DNA of 64,000 nt from Thalassobaculum litoreum DSM 18839 (lineage in GTDB: Bacteria > Pseudomonadota > Alphaproteobacteria > Thalassobaculales > Thalassobaculaceae), in contig NZ_FNBW01000011.1 in NCBI RefSeq assembly GCF_900102465.1, forward strand, positions 124,001-188,000, written 5' to 3'. Under the pieces are notes generated by a model that saw nothing but the letters and a program-made list of their open reading frames with translations, did not search any database and was not told the DNA's origin. Shown piece by piece: positions 46,030-55,110 of this stretch. The translations under genes were made by a program, and so were the position numbers. Positions within the stretch are counted from its first letter, which is position 1. Every line of letters begins with the position of its first letter.

Positions 46030-46368
46030 TTGATTGACCTTTCAGATTTCGATGGAGATTATATCTAACTTCTAGTGCAGGCGGACACTCAGAGAAATCA
46101 GTTCGCTGATTATTAATATCGATCAATCGACGTTTCTCGCTCGTGCAAAATGGGTCCCTTGATAGGGATAGGGTACTTGATCTGAACCTCACATTTTATT
46201 CTAGAAATGGATGGATGCCACCTGCTGCTGTGAAGTACTCCTAAACGTGCGCGAGCGGCCGCTTTTGAGCAAACGGGGTTGTGGCGTTCGGTGACCGCTT
46301 TGGGTCGATGGTTGAAGAACTCGTACCATCACATGCTGGGACTAAACATCTAGCTCAGTCAGAGCGGG
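46030..46368. other. Spacer upstream of the CHAT gene with dispersed repeat B
   Basis: There is no gene here. The part next to 46029 is AT-rich and must carry the CHAT promoter. A copy of dispersed repeat B (GTGACCGCTTTGGGTCGATG, then GTTGAAGAAC) lies at 46291-46320. Base composition returns to high GC after about 46250, so the right edge of the transferred DNA may fall in this spacer. Confidence 0.4.
46291..46320 (+). repeat. Dispersed repeat B, copy 2
   Basis: ACCGCTTTGGGTCGAT followed by GGTTGAAGAAC; close to copies at 9791 and 59199. GACC and GGTC at its ends make it a weak palindrome. Confidence 0.55.
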
Positions 46369-47307
46369 TCACTCTACTGCGCCTAGCACCCGGCGCACGA
46401 GGTCGGCGGTGTTCCTGGCCCCAAGCTTGCGCATCACGTTGGCCCTGTGGAACTCGACGGTGCGTGGGCTGATACCGAGCATGCGCGCCGCCTCCTTGCT
46501 GGAGGCGCCGCGTACGATCTGCGCCAAGGCGACACGCTCGCGCGGTGTCAGCAATTCGTGGCCTGAGAACGGTTTGGATAAGACGCCGAGCGCGTCCTGC
46601 AGCCTTCCGATCTCCTGCTTGGCCTGCCGCAACTCCGGCGTAGCCAGGAACTCCCAGTCGCCATTGCGGCGGGCGGTGCAGCAATTATGCGCACGCGCCA
46701 CGTCTAGCAGGTCGACCGCACGGCTCACCTGCAGCGAGTAGGTGCAAAGCACGACCATCCGCTGTCCGACAAGCGACCGGTCGAGTTCGCGTTCGTATTC
46801 GCAGAACGCCTGCCAGTGATTGGACTCGATCCAGAACGCGTTGCCGCTCACCCGCATGCCGTCGAAGCCCTTGGCCAGCGCGCCACGCAGCTTTTCGCTC
46901 CAGCCGCCGGTGATCCGTTGCAGATCGAACTCGTTGCCGTGCAGATACCAGTCGGTCCCCTGGATGATCTCTATCCGCCCGGCGGCGAAATCGGCCTTCA
47001 GGTCGGGGATGGCGCGGCTTAGCGCGCCCTTGGCATCGGCCTCTGTGATCGGGTCCGAGATCGCCCAGACACAGAATTCGTCGCTTGCCAGGCCGGCCTT
47101 GAAATAGGCCGCCGCAGTGTCGAGCAAATCGTCCTTGGTCTCATAGAAAATGCAGATATGGGCGCCCCACGGAACTTCGCCCACCACACGGATGCCGCTC
47201 TGCCGCAGTGGCTGACCGATCTCTGCAGACGTGCCGGAACGCAGCTTGACCTGCCTCCGTTCGGCGGCTTCGCCCTTGATATGCGCGGTCGGGGCGGTAT
47301 GGGACAT
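46369..47307 (-). CDS. MEDS-domain LuxR-type transcriptional regulator
   Basis: This 312-aa protein starts with a MEDS sensory domain (VPWGAHICIFYETKDDLLDT, then YFKAGLASDEFCVWAISDP), related to the DcmR sensor of methylotrophs and methanogens. It ends in a LuxR HTH (LLTPRERVALAQIVRGAS, then EAARMLGISPRTVEFHRANV). GGAGG precedes the ATG at 47307. It is divergent from a small ORF and a histidine kinase, and the three probably belong to one signalling unit. The signal is unknown; MEDS is related to the KaiC/RecA-like fold and may bind a small hydrocarbon-type ligand. Confidence 0.9.
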   Translation of the reverse strand: MSHTAPTAHIKGEAAERRQVKLRSGTSAEIGQPLRQSGIRVVGEVPWGAHICIFYETKDDLLDTAAAYFKAGLASDEFCVWAISDPITEADAKGALSRAIPDLKADFAAGRIEIIQGTDWYLHGNEFDLQRITGGWSEKLRGALAKGFDGMRVSGNAFWIESNHWQAFCEYERELDRSLVGQRMVVLCTYSLQVSRAVDLLDVARAHNCCTARRNGDWEFLATPELRQAKQEIGRLQDALGVLSKPFSGHELLTPRERVALAQIVRGASSKEAARMLGISPRTVEFHRANVMRKLGARNTADLVRRVLGAVE

Positions 47308-47427
47308 CAAGCCCTCCCGGCGTCAGCACCGGAATGCCATTGCGGCGGCGTAGACCAGTGTTTCTGGACGCGTTTAGTGACCGCGAGGTCTTCATCCGAC
47401 ACAAGTAAATCGGGACCCCAGTATTAC

Positions 47428-47451
47428 TACGAGTATGGGCGTTTCCTCGTA
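47428..47451. promoter_or_regulatory. Inverted repeat in the divergent MEDS/kinase spacer
   Basis: TACGAG (47428-47433) and CTCGTA (47446-47451) form an inverted repeat with a 12-base centre in the 200-base divergent spacer. It is a candidate binding site for the MEDS-LuxR regulator. Confidence 0.35.
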
Positions 47452-47514
47452 TTCTTACAAGGTTGTTTCACCGCGCTGCTTTCCCAATTCCTCGTGCCTT
47501 GGCGGAGGTTAACG

Positions 47515-47688
47515 ATGCGGCGCAATTTCTTTCAGATCCACGGCGGACACGGCACAGGCAAGGCCCCTGTCGGTGTCGTCATGTCCGGTCGCGGCGCGAT
47601 CATGCCGCATGCCGTGACGAAGGGCGCGTCGATCTGCGAGGTGTCGGGCGTTGTCGCCGTCGCCGCCAGGGGGTATCGCGATGCCTAG
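47515..47688 (+). CDS. Small protein (57 aa) coupled to a histidine kinase
   Basis: This ORF has an excellent GGAGG site exactly 6 bases before its ATG, and its stop overlaps the start of the kinase gene by 8 bases. The product is small, basic and Gly/Ala-rich (QIHGGHGTGKAPVGVVMSG), with no signal peptide or known domain. The initiation signals support translation, if only as a leader that couples expression of the kinase. Function is not known. Confidence 0.5.
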   Translation: MRRNFFQIHGGHGTGKAPVGVVMSGRGAIMPHAVTKGASICEVSGVVAVAARGYRDA

Positions 47689-48664
47689 GCTGGTGCGCGT
47701 CACGATCACGCTCGCTACGGTCACCGCGACCTTCGCGGCGCTCGTTGCGGCGTTCGTCGGTCCGGCCGGCGACGATTTTCAGGCGCTCGCGCAGCATCGG
47801 CTGATCGCCGCCGCATTCCTGGTCCTGGCCGTACTCTCGGCCATGGTTCTTGGAATCGCGATCGGGCGGGACAGGTCCGGCGACACCAGGCCGACCATGG
47901 CCAACACGAGCGAGGCGCCGCTGGCTGCTGACCAAACTCAGGCCGAGACCATGGCTCGCGCCGAGACCGAATTCCTGGCGAACATCAGCCACGAGTTGCG
48001 CACGCCACTCAATGCCGTGATCGGCTTCGCCGGACTGATCCTGAGCGAGGTCTATGGCCCGTTGGGTGACCGGCGATACGTCGACTACCTCAGCCATATC
48101 CACAGCGGCGGGGAGCAGCTGCTGGCGATTGTCGACGCCATCCTCGACCTTTCCCAGCTTGCCTCAGGCCAGCTAGGCCTGCAATTGCGCGACGTCCAGC
48201 CGAGGTCGATCGTCGAGGACTGTGCCCGTTTGGTCTCCGCGCAGGCTGAGGCCGCCGAGGTTGAACTGGTGGTGCGACCGTCGACCGCCCGTACCGTCGC
48301 GGCGGACCCGGCCAGGCTCAGGCAGGCGCTCCTCAACTTGCTGTCGAACGCCATCAAGTTTACCGAACAGGGGGGCCGGGTCAGCATCGGCGCCAACAGC
48401 GAAGATTCCACCGTCGTCTTCAAGGTGACCGATACCGGTATTGGCATGACCCCCGATCAGGTCACCGCCGCACTGCAGCCGTTCCGAATGATCGAAGGAT
48501 CGTTGACGCGCCGGCACGGGGGCGTCGGTCTGGGACTGCCGCTGGCAATGCGCCTGGTTCGGCTGCACGGCGGGGACCTGCGCATCGACAGCCATCCCGG
48601 ATGCGGCACTGCGGTCGCAGCCATCTTGCCGGCGCGTACTTCCTGCCCGGCCGGCGAGACGTGA
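47681..48664 (+). CDS. Sensor histidine kinase
   Basis: This 327-aa kinase has two membrane helices (about 7-28 and 40-60) with a short periplasmic loop, then HisKA (FLANISHELRTPLNAVIGFA, phospho-His near residue 105) and HATPase (LLNLLSNAIKF, DTGIGM, GGVGLGLPLA). It lacks a PAS or other large sensory domain, so sensing may be membrane-based or by a partner such as the upstream small protein. No response regulator is adjacent on the same strand; the MEDS-LuxR protein has no receiver, so the cognate partner lies elsewhere. Confidence 0.92.
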   Translation: MPRLVRVTITLATVTATFAALVAAFVGPAGDDFQALAQHRLIAAAFLVLAVLSAMVLGIAIGRDRSGDTRPTMANTSEAPLAADQTQAETMARAETEFLANISHELRTPLNAVIGFAGLILSEVYGPLGDRRYVDYLSHIHSGGEQLLAIVDAILDLSQLASGQLGLQLRDVQPRSIVEDCARLVSAQAEAAEVELVVRPSTARTVAADPARLRQALLNLLSNAIKFTEQGGRVSIGANSEDSTVVFKVTDTGIGMTPDQVTAALQPFRMIEGSLTRRHGGVGLGLPLAMRLVRLHGGDLRIDSHPGCGTAVAAILPARTSCPAGET

Positions 48665-48907
48665 GATGGCCTACGTTCGCCCCTGCCTGAGGATGGTCGT
48701 GGGCACATTGCTCGCAAGAGACGCCGACGCGGCGAAGCCCGCCCGTGACCCGAACGCCAATCCATTCCGGCGGTTGGACGGTACGTCTCGGCTGACACCG
48801 ATTTGCACCGATCCTATCCGCCGGCATGCAGGGCTGACTGCATGGGTCACGACCGGCGCAGATCGGGCACACCTCCATCGACAACCGGCCTGACGAAAGG
48901 ACAAGAA

Positions 48908-50512
48908 ATGTCCACTGCATCCTTGAAAACGAAGCAACAGCTTCACCAGGTGATTTCAACGATCGAGGCACCGCTGGTCATTGTCGACGCATCGGGAACG
49001 GTTGAAGTTGCCAACCAGAAGCTGTGCGAACTGCTCGACAGCACCGCCGGATCCATAGAAGGCGGGAAGTTCACCGACAGATTCCATACCGGCCACCCGG
49101 ACGGCCAGCTCGTATGCAACATTCAGGAGGCAATCGAGACCGCCGCCGCGCCATGGTCCGTCAGCCTTCTCGCTCAGACTACCGAAGGCCGGGACATCCG
49201 CCTCAACGCGAAATTCTCGATCATCCGACCATCGGCCGACTACGTCAGCGTTCTCGTTCTGCTGTCGCGCGTCGACAGCGGAACAGAGGCGAAGCGACCA
49301 GCCAAGCAATCGACCATGGCGGAAGTCCACGCGATGGTCGCCGGCGCGGGGGGCAAGTTCAGCGCCGGACGTTTGGAAATGATCGGTCTTGAAGAGGTCC
49401 GGGTGTCGCTCGGCGTCCGATGGGAGAGACTTGCCTCAAGGGTTTACAGCATCGCCGACTCGATCCTGAAGTCGCGCCTCTGCGACGAGGATGTGTTTCG
49501 CCGCGACGCCGAGGGCAACTACATTGTCTGCTTCGCCAAGCTGAGCAACGAACAGGCTTGGTTTAAGGCCACTGCGCTTGGCCAGGAAATCCGAGAAGCC
49601 CTGCTCGGTGAGGACGCGACCGACCAACTGGCCGAGTTCAAGCTCGATGCCGACACCCGTGAGCGCATGTCCGGCGTCAGATCGGCGACGTACGAGATCG
49701 AAATTCCGGCCGAAGAAATCGACGAAATTCCCGACGTCGTCGGCCTGATCAAGGACAAGATCGCGAGTGCGTCGGCTCAACTGAGGATGAATGCGTCGTC
49801 CCTGCTCAGGTCGCTGGCCGAACGGCACACGGTACAGTTCAGTGGTGTGAGATCGGTCGACGGCAAACGCGTACCCATTCAACGCGCCATGTTTGACGCA
49901 AATAGCGAGGCGGACGCCCAACGGCTACGGCATGTCTACGGGAATGCGCCGAAGCTGGTCGAACAGCTCGACATGATGCTGCTGGGAGCGGTTCTGGAGC
50001 ATATGTATCAGGTGGACACGGAGACGATGCCGGTAACGGTCGTCGGCGTGAACTTTGAGACGCTTGCAAACCCTCAATCGGCGCGCGCCTATTACAATCT
50101 CTTCAGCAGCGCGATAGGCAAGCCTGCTCAGGCGATGGTCATAGACGTGCAGGAAATCCCAACTGATCTGCACCACGGGCGAATCGCGGAAATATTGCGG
50201 CTGCTCCGCAATTACAGCCGGTACACCGCGCTTCGCCTGACGCAACCGACCCTTGGAAACATCAACCTGGCCGAGTCCCGAGTGTCGCTCGCCACCTTCG
50301 ACTTTTCCGATCTCCGGTTCATGCTTCGGCGCGATTTGAGCGCCGTCACCATGCTTTTCGAGCAGTTGCGCCATCACAATGTGCGCGTGGCCGTTGATCG
50401 CATCCCTGACGTTCGAAGCTTGCAAGCGCTGCAAGAAGTAAAGCTGGATTTCTACACGATGAATCCGCATGATGCTTCAAACTGTCGATCTGAAATGCTT
50501 TTGGATTCGTAA
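48908..50512 (+). CDS. PAS protein with degenerate GGDEF/EAL-like regions
   Basis: This 534-aa soluble protein starts with a PAS domain (VISTIEAPLVIVDASGTVEV). The middle (SRVYSIADSILKSRLCDED then VFRRDAEGNYIVCFAKLS) has the spacing of a GGDEF domain without the GGDEF motif, and the C-terminal third (RLLRNYSRYTALRLTQPTLG, then VAVDRIPDVRSLQALQEVKL) resembles the end of an EAL domain without the EAL motif. It is therefore probably a non-catalytic c-di-GMP-related or signalling protein; this rests on pattern only. AAAGGA precedes the ATG at 48908. Confidence 0.65.
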   Translation: MSTASLKTKQQLHQVISTIEAPLVIVDASGTVEVANQKLCELLDSTAGSIEGGKFTDRFHTGHPDGQLVCNIQEAIETAAAPWSVSLLAQTTEGRDIRLNAKFSIIRPSADYVSVLVLLSRVDSGTEAKRPAKQSTMAEVHAMVAGAGGKFSAGRLEMIGLEEVRVSLGVRWERLASRVYSIADSILKSRLCDEDVFRRDAEGNYIVCFAKLSNEQAWFKATALGQEIREALLGEDATDQLAEFKLDADTRERMSGVRSATYEIEIPAEEIDEIPDVVGLIKDKIASASAQLRMNASSLLRSLAERHTVQFSGVRSVDGKRVPIQRAMFDANSEADAQRLRHVYGNAPKLVEQLDMMLLGAVLEHMYQVDTETMPVTVVGVNFETLANPQSARAYYNLFSSAIGKPAQAMVIDVQEIPTDLHHGRIAEILRLLRNYSRYTALRLTQPTLGNINLAESRVSLATFDFSDLRFMLRRDLSAVTMLFEQLRHHNVRVAVDRIPDVRSLQALQEVKLDFYTMNPHDASNCRSEMLLDS

Positions 50513-50830
50513 ATAAAATATTCTCAAAAAAATATGCTGAGGAGATATTTATATGAAGAGTCAAACTGCCTGAAGATTTCAAGCGGGATGTGGCGATTGT
50601 TGGGGGATGGATCGTTGAACGTGCGCTGAACCGCGCTAAGGAGTGACAATCTGGCTGGGCAAGGCGTCTGGGACGCAACGCCGGCAGAGTCATTCGTTGT
50701 TCGTTCGCCCGATCCGGAGTCGACGATCACCACCCCAACGAGAGTGTGCAGCGTCCAGGTCTCTTTCCATCGCGGTCGTATAGGGTGTGTACCTCCTCAG
50801 ACAAGCCGGAACCGGGCCGGTTCTTCGATT
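50513..50830. other. Gene-free spacer
   Basis: About 320 bases between the PAS protein and the aldolase gene, which converge here. The first 60 bases are AT-rich (AATAAAATATTCTC). I see no gene, repeat or clear terminator. Confidence 0.3.
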
Positions 50831-51613
50831 TCAGCTCATCGCCCTTACGGCTGACGCCTGCGCTCGAGCGCCGGCCATCAGGAATGCGAAGTCGTTGCCG
50901 GACAGGATCAGGCGCGCGCCCATCGAGATGTAGCGCTGCATGACGGCCGGATCGTAGACACCACCCATGCCCGGATGCTTTCCATGCCGACGGCACGCCG
51001 CGATCATCGTATCGTAAGCTGCGATGACGTCCGGGTGATCGAACTGCCCGGGGATTCCCATCTCCATCGTCAGGTCGCTGGTGCCGATCAGCAGGGCATC
51101 GACGCCCGGCACGGCGGCGATGGCGTCGGCATTGGCGATCGCTGTCGGTGTCTCCAGCATAAGCACGAGCAGGGTCTCCCGGTTGACCGCTTCCGCGGTC
51201 TCGGCCATGGGATGGGAGACGAAGTTGAGCTGCGGCAGGGCGCCGGTTACCGACCGGTGCCCGAGCGGCGGGTAGCGCACGTTGGATACCATCTGCGCCG
51301 CGGTCTCCGGATCGTCCACATGGGGCACGACGATGCCCTGGGCGCCGCCGTCGAGCACCCGGGTGGCATGGAAGTGCTGGAAGCCGGGAACCCGCACGAT
51401 CGGTGTGATCCCGGCATCCTGCGCCGCAATGCTGATCTGCACCGCCATGTCGACATCCATGGCGTTGTGTTCCATGTCGATGAACAGCCAGTCGAAGCCG
51501 GCCGTCTTCATCGCCTTGCCGATATCGACGGTGCGCGCCTGGCGCAGGCCGACGCCGAGCGACAGCTCGCCCGCCCGCAGGCGCTCAAGGGCATGGTTCC
51601 TGATCTCGATCAT
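50831..51613 (-). CDS. HpcH/HpaI family aldolase
   Basis: This 260-aa enzyme is a class II (metal-dependent) pyruvate aldolase of the HpcH/HpaI/GarL type. GFDWLFIDMEHNAMD and RVPGFQH lead to VVPHVDDPE, the metal ligand Glu is in LMLETPTAIANAD, and GTSDLTMEMG holds the conserved Asp. It should split a 2-oxo-4-hydroxy acid to pyruvate and an aldehyde. It is the last gene of a minus-strand set TauD-GMC oxidoreductase-aldolase, so the three may carry out consecutive oxidation and cleavage of one substrate. Confidence 0.92.
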   Translation of the reverse strand: MIEIRNHALERLRAGELSLGVGLRQARTVDIGKAMKTAGFDWLFIDMEHNAMDVDMAVQISIAAQDAGITPIVRVPGFQHFHATRVLDGGAQGIVVPHVDDPETAAQMVSNVRYPPLGHRSVTGALPQLNFVSHPMAETAEAVNRETLLVLMLETPTAIANADAIAAVPGVDALLIGTSDLTMEMGIPGQFDHPDVIAAYDTMIAACRRHGKHPGMGGVYDPAVMQRYISMGARLILSGNDFAFLMAGARAQASAVRAMS

Positions 51614-51632
51614 TGGGGCGTCTCCTCTCGGC

Positions 51633-53237
51633 TCACGGCTGGGGGGTGTTGTTCAGGATCAGGTCAGAAGCCTTCTCGGCGATCATCATGGTCGCTGCAT
51701 TGGTGTTGGCCGACACCATGGTCGGCATGACCGAAGCATCGACAACCCGCAGCCCGACGAGCCCCCTGACCCGAAGATCCGGGTCAACCACCGCATCGGG
51801 ATCGGTGCCCATCCGGCAGGTGCTGACCGCGTGATAGACGGTCGCCCCCTTGGCCCGGGCGAAGGCGAGCAATTCGTCATCGGTGCGTATGTCCGCGCCC
51901 GGCAACGTCTCGGGGCCCCGGAACGCAGCCAGCGCGTCGCTGGCGAACAGTCTACGGCACCATTTCAGGCCCTGGACGATCGCATGTTGATCTGCCGGGT
52001 CGGTCAGGTAGTTCGGCTGGATCTCGGGGGCATCCGTTACGTCGGCGGACAGCGCTCTCACATGCCCCGTGCTGTGCGGCCGCATCTGCCAGACGCCGAG
52101 GGTCATGCCCGGGACGCGCTGGAGCTGACCGACGACGCCATCGGAATAGCTGGCCGGGGTGAAGACGAACTGCAGGTCCGGGTCATCGAGATCGTCCGTG
52201 GACCGAAGAAAGGCACCCACATGGGCCGGACTGAAGGCGAGCAGCCCCGTCCCGGTCGCGAGCCATTTGCCGATCTCCCAGAGAAGCCGCGGTCCCCGAG
52301 CCCGCTCGTTCAGGGTGATCGGGCGGGTCACGCGATGAACCACGCGCACGGCGTAGTGGTCCTGCAGGCCGCGACCGACCGAGGGCAGCGCGTGCCGAAC
52401 CTCTACCCCGATCCCGCGCAGATGGTCGGGGTCTCCGATGCCCGAGACCTGAAGCAGGTGGGGACTGCCGACCGCACCGGCCGCCAGGATCACCTCCCGT
52501 CGGGCCGTCGCCGTCAGAGCAGCGCCATGTTGTCGCAGACGCAGGCCGACGGCCCGCTTGCCGTCGAACAGGATCTGGTCGACCGCCGCCCCAGTGACGA
52601 CCTCGAGGTTCGGGCGGTGCCGGATCGGGTGCAGGAAGCCGCTGGCAGCACTATGCCGTTTTCCGTTTCGGATCGTACGCTGGTAATAGGCCACCCCTTC
52701 CTGACGGGCGCCGTTGTAATCGGGGTTCCGTGGCACCCCCAGGCTTTCGGCTCCGTCCAGGAACGCCTCACAGATCGGGTGGCGCTCGTGGATGTCGGAG
52801 ACATGCTGTGGGCCGCCGGCGCCATGATAGGCGTCCGCCCCACCGGACCGATCCTCGGCCCTACGGAAATAGGGCAGCACGTCCTCATGGCTCCAGCCGC
52901 GATTACCGAGCTGAGCCCAGGTATCGAAGTCGCGCGCCTGACCGCGCACATAGAGATGCCCGTTGATTGAGCTCGAGCCGCCGAGCAGCCTGCCCCGCGG
53001 AAAGAATATCGACCGGCCGTCCACGCCGTCGCCGGGTGCCGTCGAGAAGCACCAGTTGAACCGCGGATCCTGAAATGTCTTCAGGAAGCCGACCGGCGCC
53101 TGGACATAGGGGTGCCGGTCGCTCCCGCCGGCTTCCAGCAGGAGCACGCGGATGCTGGGGTCGGCGCTCAGGCGGTTGGCCAGCACGCATCCCGCCGTGC
53201 CGGCCCCGACGATGACGTAGTCGGCATCCAGATTCAT
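51633..53237 (-). CDS. GMC family FAD oxidoreductase (choline dehydrogenase-like)
   Basis: This 534-aa flavoprotein has the N-terminal FAD site YVIVGAGTAGCVLANRLS, the GMC signature RGRLLGGSSSINGHLYVRG and the C-terminal active-site region VYHAVSTCRMG, with NTNAATMMIAEKASD. It oxidises an alcohol. The ATG overlaps the TGA of the TauD gene (ATGA at 53234-53237), so both are translationally coupled. An in-frame extension to 53351 is unlike the family. Confidence 0.94.
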   Translation of the reverse strand: MNLDADYVIVGAGTAGCVLANRLSADPSIRVLLLEAGGSDRHPYVQAPVGFLKTFQDPRFNWCFSTAPGDGVDGRSIFFPRGRLLGGSSSINGHLYVRGQARDFDTWAQLGNRGWSHEDVLPYFRRAEDRSGGADAYHGAGGPQHVSDIHERHPICEAFLDGAESLGVPRNPDYNGARQEGVAYYQRTIRNGKRHSAASGFLHPIRHRPNLEVVTGAAVDQILFDGKRAVGLRLRQHGAALTATARREVILAAGAVGSPHLLQVSGIGDPDHLRGIGVEVRHALPSVGRGLQDHYAVRVVHRVTRPITLNERARGPRLLWEIGKWLATGTGLLAFSPAHVGAFLRSTDDLDDPDLQFVFTPASYSDGVVGQLQRVPGMTLGVWQMRPHSTGHVRALSADVTDAPEIQPNYLTDPADQHAIVQGLKWCRRLFASDALAAFRGPETLPGADIRTDDELLAFARAKGATVYHAVSTCRMGTDPDAVVDPDLRVRGLVGLRVVDASVMPTMVSANTNAATMMIAEKASDLILNNTPQP

Positions 53238-54097
53238 GCCGCCGCCGTCAGCGTCGGCGCGTCGCCGGCGATCGTGGTGCGCACCATCATCCGCTTCTCC
53301 GAGGCACCCTCGAATGGCGTGGCGCGGTGGATAACCGACCGATTGTCCCACAAGATTAGGTCATGGGGCCGCCACTTGTGGGCATAGACGAAACGCTCCT
53401 CGGTGGCGAAGGCCATCAGTTCGTCGATCAGCGCCCGTCCCTCTCCCTCCGACAGTCCCTCGATCCGGGCGGCATGCGATCCGAGATACAGGGAACAGCC
53501 GAACTCCGGACCGTGATCGATGACCATGGCCTGACGAACCGGCGGCACGGCGGCGCGCTCCTCCTCGGTGACCAGGGCCGGATCGACCTTCGAGCGCGAA
53601 TAGGCGTAGTCGTGGATCACCACCTTGCCGTCGGCCGCCCGCTTCAGCCGGTCGGGCAGCGCGCGATACACAGCCCGCATGCTGATGTACTGGGTATCGC
53701 CGCCCTTGGACGGGATGATCCGAGCCGAGAGCATGGACGCCTTGGCCGGCACGGCCTTAAAGGAACTGTCCGCATGCCACAGTTGGTTGGCACGGTTGTT
53801 CAGCACCTGGCGGTCACTCGGCGGCACCACGGTCCCCCCGGCATCCATGTTCGACAGAACGATCAGCTTGCTGCCCGCCCCGACGGTGCCGACCTTCGTC
53901 GTCTCCAGCGCGCCGAAGCGTTCGCTGAACGCGATCTGCTGCGCGTCCGTGATCCGCTGGTCCCGGAAGATCAGGACGGAATGACGACGGAACGCGGCCT
54001 CGATCTCGGAGAATTTAGCATCGGAGATCGGGGCGGAGACATCGAGGCCTGTGACCTCGGCCGCGAAGAGCGGATGCAAGGGGGTGATGGCTGTCAT
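53234..54097 (-). CDS. TauD/TfdA family dioxygenase
   Basis: This 287-aa Fe(II)/2-oxoglutarate enzyme has His108-Ala-Asp110 in QLWHADSSF and the distal His in WDNRSVIHRATPF. The SSFKAVPAKASML stretch resembles the TfdA (2,4-D dioxygenase) branch. GGAGG precedes the ATG. It is the first gene of the three-gene minus-strand operon and faces away from the LysR gene 107 bases upstream (same strand). It may open the pathway by cleaving an ether or C-N/C-S bond before the GMC enzyme oxidises the alcohol; inference. Confidence 0.92.
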   Translation of the reverse strand: MTAITPLHPLFAAEVTGLDVSAPISDAKFSEIEAAFRRHSVLIFRDQRITDAQQIAFSERFGALETTKVGTVGAGSKLIVLSNMDAGGTVVPPSDRQVLNNRANQLWHADSSFKAVPAKASMLSARIIPSKGGDTQYISMRAVYRALPDRLKRAADGKVVIHDYAYSRSKVDPALVTEEERAAVPPVRQAMVIDHGPEFGCSLYLGSHAARIEGLSEGEGRALIDELMAFATEERFVYAHKWRPHDLILWDNRSVIHRATPFEGASEKRMMVRTTIAGDAPTLTAAA

Positions 54098-54204
54098 CGG
54101 GATCCTCCAACTCCTGTCGTTGCCGGTTAAAGGGACCCTGCCGCAGAACCTATCGGCCGAATAGCAGGATAATATGGGAGATTTCTTCCCGATTTTCCGG
54201 ACAA

Positions 54205-55110
54205 TCAGTCGAGATGGGTCGCCAGGTGCCGTTGCAGGTGATCGAGAAACGCCCGGACTTTGCCGGGGAGCCGCGCATCCCGGCGAAACACGGCATAGAT
54301 CTCGGCGCCGTAGCCGGCCGGATAGAGCCGCATATCCTTAAGGCATGTCTGAAGGCCTCCGGCCGCGACATCCCAGGCGACCATCCATTCCGGCAGCAGC
54401 GCCAGGCCGAGCCCGTCCAGAGCGGCTTGGCGCAGCACCTCGCCGCTGTTGGAGCGCAGAGAGCCCGAGATGTGGATGTCACGCCTTTTGCCGAGCTGTT
54501 CCGATACCCAGACGGCCGGTTCGGTCTCCTGCCCATAGGTGAGGCAGTTGTGCGATGAGAGATCGTCGAGGGTCGTCGGCGGCGCTGTCCGCAGGAAGTA
54601 GCCGGGACTTGCGCACAGCATGCGGCGGTCGGTCGTCAGACGCTGCCAGTCCAGTGACTTCTCCGCCGGCAGTCCCAGACGGATGGCGATATCGGCCTCG
54701 TGCGAGGGCGCGATCTCGACGGTCTCGGTCAGATGCAGGTCGACCGACACATCCGGATAAGCTTCCCGAAAGGAGGGCAGGGTCGGAACCACATGCAGCA
54801 TCCCGAATGAGCGGCGTGCCAGGACCCGCAGGACACCCGATGGAGCCTCGGTTCGTTCCGAGATCCTCTCGAGGATTGCGTCCATGTCCCGGATCATCGG
54901 GACGATCCGATCGTAGAGTTCCCGCCCGGCCTCCGTGGGCGACACCTGCCGGGTCGTGCGATTAAGCAGCCGGATGTCCAGATCTGCTTCCAGATCCTGC
55001 AGACGCTTCGACGCCGACGTCTTCGACAGGCCGAGGGACCGTGCGGCCGAGGAGATCGTCCCGCGCTCGACGATACGGGCGAACAGATGCAGGGCTTGTA
55101 GGCGATCCAC
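54205..55110 (-). CDS. LysR family transcriptional regulator
   Basis: This 301-aa regulator has the LysR HTH (LFARIVERGTISSAARSLGL, then SKTSASKRLQDLEADLDIRL) of the DsdC/CrgA type and a substrate domain. The GTG at 55110 gives the usual length; the longer frame to 55236 adds unlike residues. It lies upstream of the TauD-GMC-aldolase operon on the same strand and probably regulates it. Confidence 0.9.
   Translation of the reverse strand: MDRLQALHLFARIVERGTISSAARSLGLSKTSASKRLQDLEADLDIRLLNRTTRQVSPTEAGRELYDRIVPMIRDMDAILERISERTEAPSGVLRVLARRSFGMLHVVPTLPSFREAYPDVSVDLHLTETVEIAPSHEADIAIRLGLPAEKSLDWQRLTTDRRMLCASPGYFLRTAPPTTLDDLSSHNCLTYGQETEPAVWVSEQLGKRRDIHISGSLRSNSGEVLRQAALDGLGLALLPEWMVAWDVAAGGLQTCLKDMRLYPAGYGAEIYAVFRRDARLPGKVRAFLDHLQRHLATHLD

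Noticed and set aside
38700-47300. Bacterial gasdermin operon around the CHAT gene
   Set aside because: Neither neighbour resembles a small (about 250-aa) pore-forming gasdermin, and no trypsin-like protease gene is adjacent.
46369-50512. Inclusion of the MEDS/kinase/PAS cluster in the mobile element
   Set aside because: Composition is host-like again after about 46.25 kb and the genes are ordinary signalling genes; without a right attachment site I cannot assign them to the element.
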